Origin: Warburgia ugandensis
Lineage: Eukaryota; Streptophyta; Magnoliopsida; Canellales; Canellaceae
Assembly: GCA_035236585.1 (NCBI GenBank)
Contig: CP141132.1
Coordinates: 54,749,880-54,813,879, forward strand
Length of the DNA: 64,000 nucleotides
Direction of reading: 5' to 3'
Shown piece by piece: positions 23,420-36,637 of this stretch; position 1 is the stretch's first letter, and the number at the start of each line of letters is the position of its first letter. The notes under the pieces were generated by a model. It was not told where the DNA came from. It saw only the letters and a program-made list of their open reading frames with translations, and made no database searches. Position numbers and translations under genes: made by a program.

Positions 23420-24080
23420 ATTGTGGCTCCAGGTTAGCGAGATCATCTCTAGCAGGCTTCTAATCCTAATATCTTATAGGATTTATGATTTGCAAGCCCT
23501 AAGGGTCATGATAGACTATTTGGATAGCAAAAGTAAAGCCAGATCATCATTGTTGGATGGTCATGGATCTGCCCGATCGTGGTCGTACAGTATGGTTGTG
23601 TTAGGATCTCTGTTAGATCAATGTGCAGGGCATGATCAATCATAGATCAAATGGTTTGGTGTTAAATGTACAGTCAGATCTAATTAAAAGTTCAAATCTA
23701 TATTGGATCTAGGTGCTAAATGGTTGACCTAAGGTTGAATCATCTCAAAGTGCCGGATCAGTCGCATATCTGGCATGTATTGACCAATCAACAATGAGAT
23801 CATGATGAATGGTCAGATATGTCACATATCTATGTGTTGATGACTAATTAATGGTTTGATCATGTGTGGATTTGTGGATTCAATTATAGATCTGTCAGTT
23901 GGGTGACAAATCAACGGTCTTACCGCATTGGATGGTCAGATCAGTTACAAATCTGCCACTTGGTTACAGATCAATGACCAAATCATATTATATGGTTGGA
24001 TCAATCATAGATCAGGTGATTTGGTGTCCGATCGACGATTTGATTATAGTGAATGGTTTGATTTGTGTGGATTTGCATAG
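23420..24080. repeat. GATC-rich degenerate tandem tract in the D2 3' LTR
   Basis: Repeated phrases of the type 'gatcaatcatagatca..tg.tttggtg' and 'ggatggtcagatcagttaca' recur with irregular spacing. The partner LTR lacks about 325 bp of this tract: 'tgtacagtc' (left copy ending near 23682) joins there directly to 'agatcaggtga' (left copy near 24010). Confidence 0.75.
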
Positions 24081-24719
24081 ATCAGAAGCTAGGAAGGTTC
24101 ACAGGCGATCGGTGTTGGCATGGCCAGTCAAAGAAGGAGATGGGGGAGAAGGAGGTGGTGGTGATTGAGTGATTTCCAGTCCCGATCACTACCTGATCCA
24201 AGCCAAGAGGAGTGGACAAAGGAATATTGTGTCTGGCATGCTGGCATGCCTGGAGGCCTAACTGTGCTGGTGCAAGAACATGACAGAGGGAGTTTCTTGT
24301 GTGAATCTGGGCATGTCGACTTGCCCAAGGCTTGGCTGTGCCGAAGCCTAGGAGAAAAATAGGGAAACATTACCCAGGCTCATTAGCGACAAAGGGGGAA
24401 ATGGGTTTGCTAGAGATTGCCATTGGGCAATCGGATTTGAGGGGAAAATAGGTGGATACAGTGCATATTTGGGCATGCTGGCTGTGCTAGTGCCATGGAG
24501 AACCCAAAGGAAAGCTGTAGGGGAAAAATAGACTGGAAAGAGGATTGGGATGTCAACTACTGGTTCTGTCACTGCCTAGCCCTAGTGAGGAAAAGAAACA
24601 GGGGGAGATTAGTGCTTGGCTAGCCGCCTAGAAGGAAACCTAATCTTGGTTTTCCCATTATCACCCAGAGAAATGTGATTTGGGGGAATAGGGGTTTGCT
24701 ATGTGTCGGTGAAAAAACC

Positions 24720-24920
24720 CAATCTGTGTTATCTGTTGTCATAAAAAGACAAAGATCCACTATGGATTTGCTCAAAGAAGATGGACAGCTGGGGTTTGAG
24801 GGTTGCTGGAAAGATGCTGGAGAAGGGGGTTTCTTCTAGGTAGCCAGAAAACATAGATCCACTATGGATCTACTCGGGGAAGAGGATAAGTAGAGGGTTT
24901 GGGGGTTTCTTAGTTTGCTG
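24720..24920. repeat. Approximately 100-bp tandem duplication in the D2 LTR
   Basis: Two successive blocks share 'agatccactatggat' (24754 and 24851), then a run of gaaga, then a 'ggtttg.gggttt/gttgctgg' stretch. Both copies are also in the right LTR (around 32610 and 32712). Confidence 0.7.
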
Positions 24921-25002
24921 GCCATGGGAAAGGAGACTAGAGGAAGGGGTTTTCTCCATTGCCTTCGAGCTAGCTCCGCTCGTTGAGTCAGGGGCAGTTG
25001 GT

Positions 25003-25110
<108 letters not shown>

Positions 25111-25600
25111 AAGCCTGACATCTCTTCGGGTTTCCAATGTGAGGGGGGTTGCCAATATCAATTTGGCCCCCTTCTATTAAGTTACGTTTTTTTTTTTTAA
25201 TTTTTAATTATCATATTGTCCCTGACTTCAAAGGCCCATAACTTCTTCATCCAGACTTTGTTTTCAGCGTTCTTTGGCTCGTTGGATTCCATTTTCTGAG
25301 TACTATTAATACTTTCAGTTTTAGTTCCAAATTATAATTTTATAAAAAGATATATCCCTTGAAAAATCATAACCTACTCATGGAATAGTAAAATTTTAGG
25401 GTGAAATTTATCCAAACTCCGATTTCAGCGTTCTTTTTGTCGTTGAACTTGATTTTTCAAGTACATTCCAAATATTCATGTTTCCACTCCAAATTCCATT
25501 TCTATAAAAATTTATTTTCTTTGGGTCAAAATTCCAATTAAATTTCAATTTCACATAATAAAGCTCAAAATAGTATTTACTAAATTTGTGGTTGTTACAA

Positions 25601-25612
25601 TCTTCCCCCCTT
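25601..25612 (-). promoter_or_regulatory. D2 polypurine tract
   Basis: The minus strand reads AAGGGGGGAAGA directly before the start of the 3' LTR (TGTAACAACC, reading left from 25599). Upstream on the same strand is 'gaggatgaaatt', the block that usually precedes the PPT in chromovirus-like elements. Confidence 0.88.
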
Positions 25613-28600
25613 AATTGAATTTCATCCTCAAAATTATTTTCATGCTATCTTTCAAACCATTCTAAGAGTATTCTCGTCTCATCCCAAACTTAATTTCTTA
25701 TAATACCTTCCATGAAACAATATCCTCTAAAATATAACTGATCTTTAAATTGACTAAATACATTCCACTTAATGCACCACTTTTCCATCTGCCATAAACA
25801 ATAAGGGACCACTTTCTCTGTGCCACTCTGATATTTGACCTTTGCTTGATAAGCCATCAAAACAATAAATTTTTTATTATGTTTTTCTTTCGTTTCAACT
25901 TCCAAAATCCTTTGATTGTAATGATTCTTAGAACACGTAATCTTTATCTCCAACTCAACTTTTCTATTTTCTCATCCCTTTTTCTCTTTATAATAACTTC
26001 AAAGAGTGACTATACATCTCTCAACTTAAATTAAATCCCTTCTGCATGTATTTAATCAATCCTAACATTAGGAAACTGCCTATCTTTTAGAAAATTAAGT
26101 GTTACATTTCTAACAAAATTTCAGCAAAGTCTCCTCTATTTTTCAGACTTACACATTTAACGCATGCGATTGTAATACACCTAATAAACCATTCATACAT
26201 CCATAATATTTTTTTGAGACTCAGTCTCATCACATTCCAACATCCATCACAATATAAATAACCATTCATCCCACACATTCACCTGATGTGACAAATTTTC
26301 AAGATAATGCAATTACTTACCCATTTCCTCAACATAAGGTATAATATTCAGATCATTCTAAGGTACATTGAGATCTCATTATAAAACCATCAAATGAATA
26401 ATTATTTAACCACACCTGCATCACCATCACAACCATATATCCTACAAAAATTTCAAGTCATTTCATAGACTGCCATCAAAGAGATCATCATCTAAATCCA
26501 AGAACATCTTAGACATTATCACATTCCAATTTACTGAAATAAGTTGTACAGCCTTAAAGGCACATAATCAACAACAATGCTCTTTAACTTAAGGATCAAT
26601 GAAACATACAAACATAGATGCTAAGAATATCACATATGATTCAGAATTTAATACCTGAACTTACCTCCATTTGTATAAATTCAAACACTAAAATAATGCA
26701 TCCATTGTTTCTCAAATGCAATTATGAATCTAATATCATTAAATGAACAATTTATTTTGCACTAACTGTGCATTCACATTCAAATACGTAAATATCATCA
26801 TTGGTGTTTTCAATATCAATACATTACCATCACGATTTCAATACTAAGACTTCAATGCTTTCATCAATACAAACAAACATAAATGTTTGTCATACTTTCC
26901 CATGACACATGATTCAAAGGAATTTCTTCAGTTCATTTATCACATAAGATTTATATCCTCTATTCTTATATATATTAACAAATACTATTCATCAAAAGAG
27001 TCCAATTTCATAATGATGATCAATTGCTACTGGAATAAACTCGAAGTCCATCAATCACTGATGGAATATCTCAAATTCGAATACAATTCACACATCAGAT
27101 CTGATCTTTCAAAATACATAATTCGAGAACCTTTCTAGAAATAAAGTACATATTCACATCACTTATTTTCTTAAAGTATGTCAGCCTTCATAGCTGGTGT
27201 CTACTTTTCATTTCTTATGATTACCATCTTTTTAGATATCCTACAGGCCATCCTGCCTGTGTCGACATATGAATTCATCATCAAAATCATCACTAGTCAA
27301 CCAACTAGTGATGTTTATTAGAAACATTACCTTCTCATTTAATAATGGTTTATTGTAATGTAATTTACTTCTTTATCATGCACCATTTTTCTTGATTGAG
27401 TGGTTTATTTTACCATTCGCACATCCCATTTACAAAGAGAAGGAATAGACCAATGTTTTGATGATTTATGGGGCTCATAAGATGGACAATGGAAAGAAAA
27501 GAGTATCATCTAAGTTAGCCATAGGGAAAAATCCTAGAGTTTTCTGTGGGTGTAGTTATTTTAGCTTCAACTGGAGTAGCTGGAATACTAGAATGCCTAT
27601 AGTAAGGGAAACTGAAGAGGAAAGAGCAAGAGGAAAAACAATAGTTTATTGTGCTTGACTTTTAATGTTTCTCATGCACACTTAATTTTAACTAAATAAC
27701 TTTTACTTTAAGGAGCATACACATGAATATACCATGTATAAGGAAAAGTGAATAGAAAGGATGGAAAATAAAACAACAGTTTCTTGTAATGGAATTTAAG
27801 TCTTCATCATGCATAGTTATTTGCAACCAAGCAATTTTTACCTTAGGGAGCATACACATGAAAATGCTATGTATAGGAGAAGGAAATAAGCAAAGGAAAC
27901 ATGAAAAGGCGAGAAATATGAGGACATAGGGGAAGTAGCATGAGAATGGTCTAAGGAAACTAGAGATAGAGTAGAAGAAGGCTACAAGTCTAGGTAGAGC
28001 GAGAAGAATACAATGAGGTATATGAAGAGAATAGCAATAATGAAGAAAACAATTAAAAGCTAGAATTTGGGAATGCATAGGATGTCTCTTGTGCAACGAT
28101 TTTAACTCATTTTCATTTTATTATATTTATCAACCTTTACCTCCATCTTTCTTCTATATCTTACATCATTCATCATTTATAATAACTGTAGTTGTCAACA
28201 ATACATGTTATTCTCTAGAAAGGTATTCATTTGTTTATAGTTGATATAGTGCATGATTTTAACATATTTTGTCTTCTAAATAAGAAGACTCATATCATTA
28301 CAATGTGCTTTCATATTGTAACAATCCATACTGTCTAACAATTTGCAATTCCATATAATATGAGTATCATACCCATGTCCATCATGCCAAATGATGGTAT
28401 CATGCCCAAATCCATCATAACAATGAGGATAAGTATATCATTATTTCAATAAGACATAATAAACATTTCTTTGAATAAGTCCTTATAACATTGACTTATC
28501 CATCAACTGGAGTTATCATATCAACTCCATCCTTCAACTTTTCATTAACACATTCATATTTAGCATGCTTATACATAATAGAGAAATACACAATTCTTAA

Positions 28601-29588
28601 TTTATCCAAAGTTTTGGTGTGGATCATTGGTTTCTTAAACTTATATGAGATTATACATATAGGCATATTATGCATAAGGTTTCATGATTAGCTTTGTCTT
28701 AAGTTTTTCTCCATTTTAGTAGTTATCACACACTATTATGGTAATAAGTTTATTATCAAATACTTCAATTTTCTTACATTAAAATATAATTCTTTCAAAC
28801 ATAGATTCTTCATATGTGATGTATGAATCTTACTCTAGGACTCTGTCCTAATGAACTTTCTACCATAAACAAAAAAATTTCATTGAATTCCTTCAACCAG
28901 TATTGTCTCTACAGATTCCTTTAACCTGTAATTTCAAAAATACTCATTTAGTCTAGTGTCATATGGTAGTTCTAACTTTCATTTCTTTGAAAGTTTGCAA
29001 TTCTTCTAAGTTTCCTTATATTGAACAGATCCTTTATCAATTGTTTCTATTTCTCCTCTTCAATTTGCCACTCCTTAATTCACCTCTATTCCATCCTCTT
29101 CTAATACAAACCAAAGCTACACTCTATATTTTTTGTGTAACCCTTTCTAATCTATCACTTACCTCTTTTCAAACTAACTACTCTTACACTTAGTCTATGT
29201 GACCAATGAGTATTGTGAATTCACATTGATACTGGGCATATTTTCTATTTAACCTTAGGCAGAAGCATTTTACACTGCTATATGCTATGGTATTTAGGTA
29301 CCTTAATAGGTAAAAGGATGTTTTACAACACTAACTTAGCCATTTATACTAACTGCTCTTTTGGTCCACTATTCACCATAATGGAATCGATAATTCCTTA
29401 AATCATTCTCCTAGTTGTCTTATTAGGGCATCTCCTTATGGTTTACTATCCCTCTGTAAGCTAGTTATACTAAATTACTCTTTCTAATACTTAACTCATT
29501 CCATTCTAATTCCTTATCTCAACTCACTACATCCTAACCTATATTTGGATTATTACCCTATAAAGGGCTACAAGTGATTGGATGAACC
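25613..29588 (-). other. D2 interior, no recognisable coding
   Basis: About 4 kb of AT-rich sequence with no gag, protease, RT, RNase H or integrase motif that I can read on either strand. Frames present (25690-25953 minus, 26887-27138 plus, 27692-28096 minus, 28963-29193 plus) have no recognisable domain. Positions 27680-27720 and 27830-27870 carry a diverged direct repeat around 'tttta(c)..tta.ggagcatacacatgaa'. Confidence 0.6.
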
Positions 29589-29600
29589 GCTCCGATACCA
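29589..29600 (-). promoter_or_regulatory. D2 primer binding site, tRNA-Met type
   Basis: The minus strand reads TGGTATCGGAGC, one base different from TGGTATCAGAGC, three bases inside the right-hand LTR boundary. Confidence 0.9.
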
Positions 29601-29981
29601 ACTTTGACATGCCGACTTTTCATGATATTTTTTCACGTTAATTTTCAAAAGGTGGCATGCCACTAATTTTAAAATTCAAAAATAGAGGAAGATAGTTTTC
29701 TTTGAAATTCAATTTTCCAAAACCCCGGGTATCACTTCACTCCCATACTATACATAATATAGTTTTTATAGAAGATAGATATACATTTTATGAAACAACC
29801 AGGATTCATCCAGTGGTTCACATACACAGCCCCTATAATCATTATATTAAATGTCCAAGTAGCATAATCCAAATAACTAACTACACAATACAAAAACTTT
29901 AACAAAATATATACCCGAGCACAGAAGTATGGTTGTTGAACTCCTCTTGTTTGTGTATGTCTTCTCCCATCGATACGTATT

Positions 29982-30018
29982 TGAGATATTGTAAACATAA
30001 AACATTTACAATATCTCA
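29982..30018. other. Perfect 14-bp inverted repeat (hairpin) in the D2 5' LTR
   Basis: Arms 29982-29995 and 30005-30018 with the same 9-base loop as in the 3' LTR copy. Confidence 0.95.
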
Positions 30019-33000
30019 GTAAGCTATGCTTGGTAGGGGAGAGTTAAAGAAAACATGTTAATTATATATGAATTAGAAATTTTACATCACTTAAAAGATT
30101 CAATTATATGCAAGCCATTGATACAGTAGCTATTTATAATTCTTCTTCTTCATATGAATATAATAATCACATTTTAGAGATTACACTTTACATGATATAT
30201 TTAATATATATAATCCATTGGTATTCTAAATATTTGTCATTATCATTTTCCATATGGTATCCAATTTTATGAACCATACTCTGCATAATATATCTACCCA
30301 TTCACTTTCCCCATACAAAAACTTTTATAAAACTTCACCCTCCAAATATATACACATAGGACTATATCATATATATTGAAATCGTTAAAAGTCATACAAA
30401 GTTATGAACATAGTCCACAGGTTTTATAACTTCCATTCCTAGACTATACTGGGTCTCAAACATATACCCCTTACCATATGGGGTTTATAAAACTCCAACC
30501 GCTGCTGGTAACATCATAAAAGGCATCTCATCATGCCATCATTATAATAGGCATCTCATCATGCCATCATCATATAAGGCATCTCACCAAGCCATTATAT
30601 ACTCATGTCATCATGCTATCATATAAGCACCATAGTGCATCAAATACAAGGACTACTATGCTGCAGTCTAAATCCATACAGCGCACTTGGATAACTGCAT
30701 AATAATCCACTGATACCAATTGTGGAAATAACAAAATTCATGTCCGCATGGGGGGGACCATGGCTGTCACAGTGGGGCCTTCCCATGACTACTCCATCCA
30801 ACATTTAACCTCTCATTGGGCATGGTATCCATCATATAATAAATTTAGGAGAGTGGGTGGCCAAACCCTACAACTCTCCTAGCATAGCATCCTCAAACCT
30901 ATACTTGTCTAAATCAAAACTCTTAGGCCACCACATGTGGATGTAAAATAATTATGCACAGGTGTCTTACCTATCCATAATATATATATGAATATCTCAT
31001 CATAATCATAACATCCTCACGCCCACCAAGGATGTATTGTAAAATCCTAGACTCATACTCATATATGATGTAATGGTACCCATGTACCATAAATGACTTT
31101 TTATCACAATAACAACTATGACATTTTTAAAAATAGATCATGTGTATCCTTTAATATCATTCAATAGGCTTCAATTATAAGCATGTCATTCATGCAGCAT
31201 TTCAAATCACAAATTTTCATCATTCACAAGTAAACATTTTTCATCATCATATATCATATGAAATGCACAATTTAAATGACATAATATCTATCATAAGAAT
31301 AAGATCATGTTTAAAAACATGCATCTTACTATTAAGACATGCTTTCTTAATTCTCCACCCACCTCGTGCAGCAAGTTCATCCATTTTTCCACAAGCTGAA
31401 AAACAACGCTTGCAAAGTCTCACCAATCCATATTGATCTAGTCCTTATTCTTCACCTGAATTCACCAAATCAAGTAATCAATCAATAATCCTAAGAGAAT
31501 AATCCTTTTTAACAACTTTTATGGTATGGACCATAGAATTTGATCATATTCCATACCTAAATTCCTCAATTGATCTCAACTATGGCTCCAGGTTAGCGAG
31601 ATCAGCTCTAGTAGGCTTCTAATCCTAATATCTTATAGGATTTATGATTTGCATGTCCTAAGGGTAGTGATAGACTATTTGGATAAGAAAAGTGATGCTA
31701 GATCCTCACTGTTGGATGGCCATGGATCTACCCCATTGTGGCCATATAGTATGGTTGTGTCAGAATCTCCGTCAGATCAATGTGTAGGGTGTGATCAATC
31801 ATAGATCAAATGGTTTGGTGTTAGATGTACAGTCGCAGATCAGGTGATCTGGTGTCCGATTGACGATTTGATTATAGTGAACGGTTTGATTTGTGTAGAT
31901 TTGTATAGATCAGAAGCTTGGAAGGTTCAAAGGCGCTCAGTGTTGGCATGGCTGGTCAGAGAAGGAGATGGGGGAGAAGGAGGTGGTGGTGATCAGGTGG
32001 TTTTCAGTCCTGATTACTACTCGATCCAAGCCAAGAGGAGTGGACAGAGGAAGATGGCATCTAACACACTGGCATGCCTATAGGCCTGGCCATGCTAGTG
32101 CAAGAGAGTGATAGAGGGGGTTTCCCATGTGGATCTGGGCATGCCAGCCTACCCAACGCTAGGCTGTGCCATGCCGAAGCCTATGAGAAAAATAGGGAAA
32201 CATTACCCAAGCTCGTTGGTGATATAGGGGGAAATGGGTTTGCCAGAGATCGCCGTTGGGTGATCAGATTTGATGGGAAAATAGGTCAATATGGTGCGTA
32301 TTTGGGCATGTTGGTACGCCTAAAGCTTGGCTGTGCTGGTACCGTGGACAACCCAGAGGAAAGCCGAAGGGAAAAAATTGACTGGGAAGAGGGGAAAGAG
32401 GATTGGGATGTGGCTACTTGTTCTATCACCACCCAGCCCTAGCAAGGAAAAGAAACAAGGGGAGATTGTTACTTGGCTGGCCTCGTAGAGGGAAACCTGA
32501 TCGTGGTTTTCCCATTATCATCAAAGAAACACAAATTCAGGGAATGGGGGTTTGCTGCATGTCGCTCAAAAAAACCTGATCTAGGTTATCTATTGTTGCT
32601 GAAAAACACAAACCCACTATGGATCTGCTTGTAGAAGATGGAGAGAGAGGGTTTGAGGGTTGCCGGAAAGATGCCAGAGAAGGGGTTTTCTTCTAGGTCA
32701 CCGAAAAACACAGATCCACTATGGATCTGGTCAGGGAAGAGAAGAAGCAAAGGGTGTGATGACCCAGGTTTTTGTAACACATTTTGTAAAACATTTTTCA
32801 AAGGTAGGGCCCTTAATGGTAAAAAAATTTGCAAACAATGAAGCAAAATTTATTTTCTTTTAAATTCGTTTGTAGCAAAACCCAAGATTCACCTCAAGAT
32901 ACATAATACACATAGACATTTTGTATAAAATAAAATTTTATTGAATACCAAGAATCATCCAGTAGTTCACTCTTACACAGCCCCTATATTATAATTGCAA

Positions 33001-33195
33001 ACCATTGTCCAAATTACACAATCCAAAGTTCAAAACTCACATTACATTAAAAACTCTCAATACAACATAATGCTCTTAAATAAAAATACATGTCTTCAAG
33101 GGACATACCCTGATTTATTATTCTCTTCAAGTCTTCTACTGTCTTGAGCTCCTAAGTCTTCAAGCTTTACTTCCTTAAGTCTCCTTCCCTATATC

Positions 33196-33233
33196 TGAGA
33201 TATTGTAAACATTCAAACATTTACATTATCTCA
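33196..33233. other. Hairpin in solo LTR S3 (one mismatch)
   Basis: Arms tgagatattgtaaa (33196-33209) and tttacattatctca (33220-33233), with one A/T change from perfect pairing and a 10-base loop, followed by the same 'gtaagctatgcttggta' as in D2. Confidence 0.9.
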
Positions 33234-33900
33234 GTAAGCTATGCTTGGTATATGATACAAAAATATACTACTTCACTAATATAAGAATACCTACCTCAGT
33301 CATCATTCCATCATGGTTTTCTACTTGTGAGTTATCTCAACATAGAGTATATATGTTATTTATGTAGTATAGGATAAATCAGTTAAAATAGTGAAAATTG
33401 CTCAAAACTTGTTCCTTTCCTTGATTATACTTCCACTTAGGAGATTAATATTTAGCCAATTCTCATACGGGGATTTTTCTTCCAAGAACTCATGTACTGG
33501 CATTTCATCATGCCATGGCATTACGCTATGCCTATCATATGTGCATCATAATGCGAAAAAAATTAGGACTACTATGCCAGAGTCTCAATCCATACAGCAC
33601 GCCTGGATAATTATATAATCCTCCATTGATACCAACTGTGGAAATAACAAATCCATGTCCTCATGGGGTGGACCATGGCTGTCACAGTGGCAACCTTCCC
33701 ATTATTGCCCCACTTGACATTTAGCCTTTGTTTGGGCATGGTATCCATCATATAAATTTTAGGAAGCAAATGGTTAAACCCTCATAACTTCCCTAGCATA
33801 GCATCCCTAGTCCTAGCACTATGTAAAACAAAATCACAAGCCACCATGCTTTTATGTAAAATACATTGTACATATCAAACGATGTGTCTGCTTAACTAAG

Positions 33901-34153
33901 GTTGGAATATTTTCTATGCCCTATTCTTAGGGTTTCCTTAGTCTACACATCTCATTACTTTCACCTCATTTAATTAGGTCATTAGATAGTTGAATTGGAT
34001 CATAGGATTGGTTTACTTAGTTGGATCATGTGATTGTATCATGACTATGCTAAGGTACTAAGCATACTTATAGCATGAAGGTCTATAATTATAGACAGAA
34101 GATCTTGTATATATACACATGAATCCTTAATACATTCTTGTACATCCACCTAC
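33901..34153 (+). repeat. Copia-type LTR inside S3
   Basis: Starting around 33901 (gGTTGGAATATTTTC, compare TGTTGGAATATT of plant Ty1/copia LTRs), about 250 bp run to 'gtacatccacctacctca'. On the way is a TATA-like 'gtatatatacacatg' (34109-34123). A PBS-like sequence follows directly. The first T is replaced by G, and a second LTR was not found, so this is a truncated or solo-plus-PBS remnant. S3-like sequence resumes somewhere before about 35400. Confidence 0.6.
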
Positions 34154-34155
34154 CT

Positions 34156-34167
34156 CAAAGTGGTATC
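34156..34167 (+). promoter_or_regulatory. Copia-type PBS, tRNA-Met
   Basis: The sequence TGGTATCAAGGT lies next to the LTR end, matching the first eight bases of TGGTATCAGAGC. Typical for plant Ty1/copia elements. Confidence 0.6.
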
Positions 34168-35400
34168 AAGGTCTTGATTCATACATCTCAAGTGGTGCTC
34201 ACTCCCTATTGTCCATCATGATCTTGATTCATACATCTGTCAAACCATACATATCAAGTTATTCCTCTATACAAGTATGTATTCCTAGAAGGGATGCCCT
34301 AATTTTCCTTGAATCATATATGATCAAGGTTTCAAACCTTCTAAGTTCACAATCTACACTATAAGTAAAATCATAGAACAATACTAAAATCTACATTATA
34401 TTTCTTTTATTTTTGTTTGTGATCCTTTAAGATCTCTCTTGGATCTTGTTTGATCTTCCTTATCTTATTTACAATTTTTATCAGGATTAGATGATTAACT
34501 AACCTTTTATGCTCTTATTATTATTACTCAACCTATTAATGTTTTACTAGTTAAGGATAGCTTATTCCATCCTAAGTCTAAATAGCTCCTCTTATGTCAA
34601 ATTGGCTAAGGCTTACTAGCTGAATGGTTGAACACAAAGTGGTTACTTCAATCCTCATGTAAGGAGGTGTTTAGACCTCACAAATGTCAATGAAAGGTGA
34701 GGAAAGAGCAATGCTCTATTAGAGAACCCCCTTAACCACTATGTTCATCATCCACTAGTGTGACCTTAGCTCAACCTTTCATAAGGTTCCTATAAGCATT
34801 TTAACCATAAGTGCTCTTTCTAATTGATTTCAATTAAATCCATGAACATTAAAATGTCATTCATGGAGTTTCATTATTCTCCTAATTTGGGCCAAGGAAA
34901 TGATATTCCTTATATTGATCTAGAAACCTATAAATTTTACTATGATTATGGTCCCTAAGGTTTTGGGACCTCCTAAACCCATCCATCAGCTCAGATCTCT
35001 AATTTGAGATCATCATGATCATGATCCAACACTATTGGAGAGGATTTTAGTAATTTTTAAGATTAAATTCAATTAAAAACATAAATATTATGAGTTTAGT
35101 AGCTAATACAAATGACAAGGATTCTATAGAAACTTCTGATCTAAATTTGGAGTTCATTATGTTTTATTCTTTTTATTATTCAATGTTTATTGAATTCCCA
35201 CTACCACCTCCCTCTCCACTAGCAGGTGGTAGTGGTTTGACTCATTATTACACATTCTCTGGCCATTGGATTCCTTTGTGGGTCCCTTGTGGGCCTCATG
35301 CAGTGTGCAAAGACCATTTTGCCCTTTATGGAGATAAATAAGGTTTATTCCCATGAACTTGGAATTGAGCGTACTTAGTGGCATTGGATTCATATTTCTT
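34168..35400. other. Interior sequence after the copia-type PBS, unassigned
   Basis: Non-coding in appearance. 34900-35060 has several GATC/ATGATC motifs. An open frame at 35090-35341 has no recognisable domain. The downstream edge of the copia-like remnant cannot be placed. Confidence 0.35.
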
Positions 35401-36291
35401 AGTACATCCCAAATTTTTATGTCTTAGACCTTGGTTATGAGTAAAATTATCATTTTACCCTTTTGTTCATAAAAATGTAGAAAAATAAGGATTTTTCATC
35501 AGAATTCAGAATTTGTTGTGCTTACAGTTATTCTGAAAGGTCTGTTGAGTATGTTTTCAACTATGCCTATCTTATAGCTTGATTGTACTTTTATAAGAAG
35601 TGCAGTTTTAATAACCCTAATATTCCAACCTGATTTTTCCTTGAAATTCTTAATTTCATTATTTATTCAATTCCATTACAAAAGTTAGGCACGTTACAGA
35701 GGGTTTGGGGGTTTCCTAGTTCACCGGCAATGGGGAAGCAGACTGGAGGGAGGGGTTTTCTCTATTGTCAGCGACCTAGATCCAACCATTGCATCAAAGG
35801 TAGTTAGTCAGGGAGAGAGAGAGAAGATCGGACCCGACATCTCGTTGGGTTTCCAATGTGAGGGGGGGGGTGCCAATATCAATTTGGCTCTGTTCTGTTA
35901 AGTTATGCTCTTTTTTTTTAATTTTAATTATCGTATTGCCCCTGACTTCAAAGGCCCATAACTTCTTCATCCGAACTCTATTTTCAGCATTCTTTGGCTC
36001 GTTGAATTCCATTTTTTTAGTACTATCTAATGGTTTCAATTTTAGTTTCAAATTATAATTCTATAAAAAGGTATATCCCTTGAAATTCATCCAAACTCCG
36101 ATATCAGTATTCTTTATGTCGTTGAACTCAATTTTTCGAGTACATTCCAAATATTCATGTTTCCACTCCAAATTCCATTTCTATAAAAATTTATTTTCTT
36201 TGGGTCAAAATTCTAATTATATTCTAAAATTCTAATTTCACATAATAACACCCAGAATATTATTTACTAAATTTGGAGTTATTACATATGC

Positions 36292-36637
36292 ATGATCATC
36301 TTACCTTTTGCAAATATCACTCAAAATCTTCTAATTATCCCTTGAAAATCATACTTTTTAACATAGGATAATTTCTTGAAATGGTCCTCCAGTATTATCA
36401 CTCCATGTGGCATGGCTATGTGTTGCTTGATGACTTAAATGGCCAACTCTCTTAGCTTGAAAACTTGGATAGCTTGGCTTATTTAAGTTTCCTAGTTAGA
36501 TTAGGAAACCTCATGAATGGCTCTAATTCTCACGAAAAGTGTGAAAATTCATGACATTTTGCATGCATCATTTTAATCACCTTTGATTTCTTGCAATTGC
36601 TTGTGGGGGCTCTTCCCCTAAGTCCTTGATTGGGGTG
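36292..36637 (-). repeat. Outer solo LTR (family L2, minus strand), middle portion
   Basis: It resumes immediately after the D2 TSD and runs to the next insertion. It contains reverse-complement relatives of the 'agccatgaagccaagc' blocks of the L2 LTR at 13674 (here 'ccatgtggcatggctatgtg...ttgcttgatgac', 36408-36437). Confidence 0.6.

Larger units (their letters stand above)
32755..35698 (-). mobile_element. Nested solo LTR S3, related to the D2 LTR
   Basis: On the plus strand it starts TGTGATGACCCAGG and ends CACGTTACA, the termini of a chromovirus-like LTR in minus orientation. It splits the D2 5' LTR between blocks that are adjacent in the 3' LTR (around 24888). Flanking 5-mers AAGGG (32750-32754) and GAGGG (35699-35703) fit a TSD; the intact 3' LTR has GAGGG at the site, so the left copy carries one substitution. 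It shares several blocks with the D2 LTR (hairpin; 'gaccatggctgtcacagtgg' at 33672; 'gggcatggtatccatcat'), so it is a diverged relative. Its 2.9 kb includes a copia-type insertion. Confidence 0.85.
29604..36286 (-). repeat. D2 5' LTR, interrupted by a nested solo LTR
   Basis: It is homologous to 21419-25599 through 32754 and again from 35699 to 36286, where it ends GAGTTATTACA. The 5' edge near 29604 has lost the canonical TG (reads TTGACATG). It carries the same hairpin (29982-30018) and 28-bp tandem repeat (30521-30625), a shorter GATC-rich tract and a much shorter GA run. Frames at 31844-32442 are in the repeat-rich part and have no recognisable domain. Confidence 0.9.
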
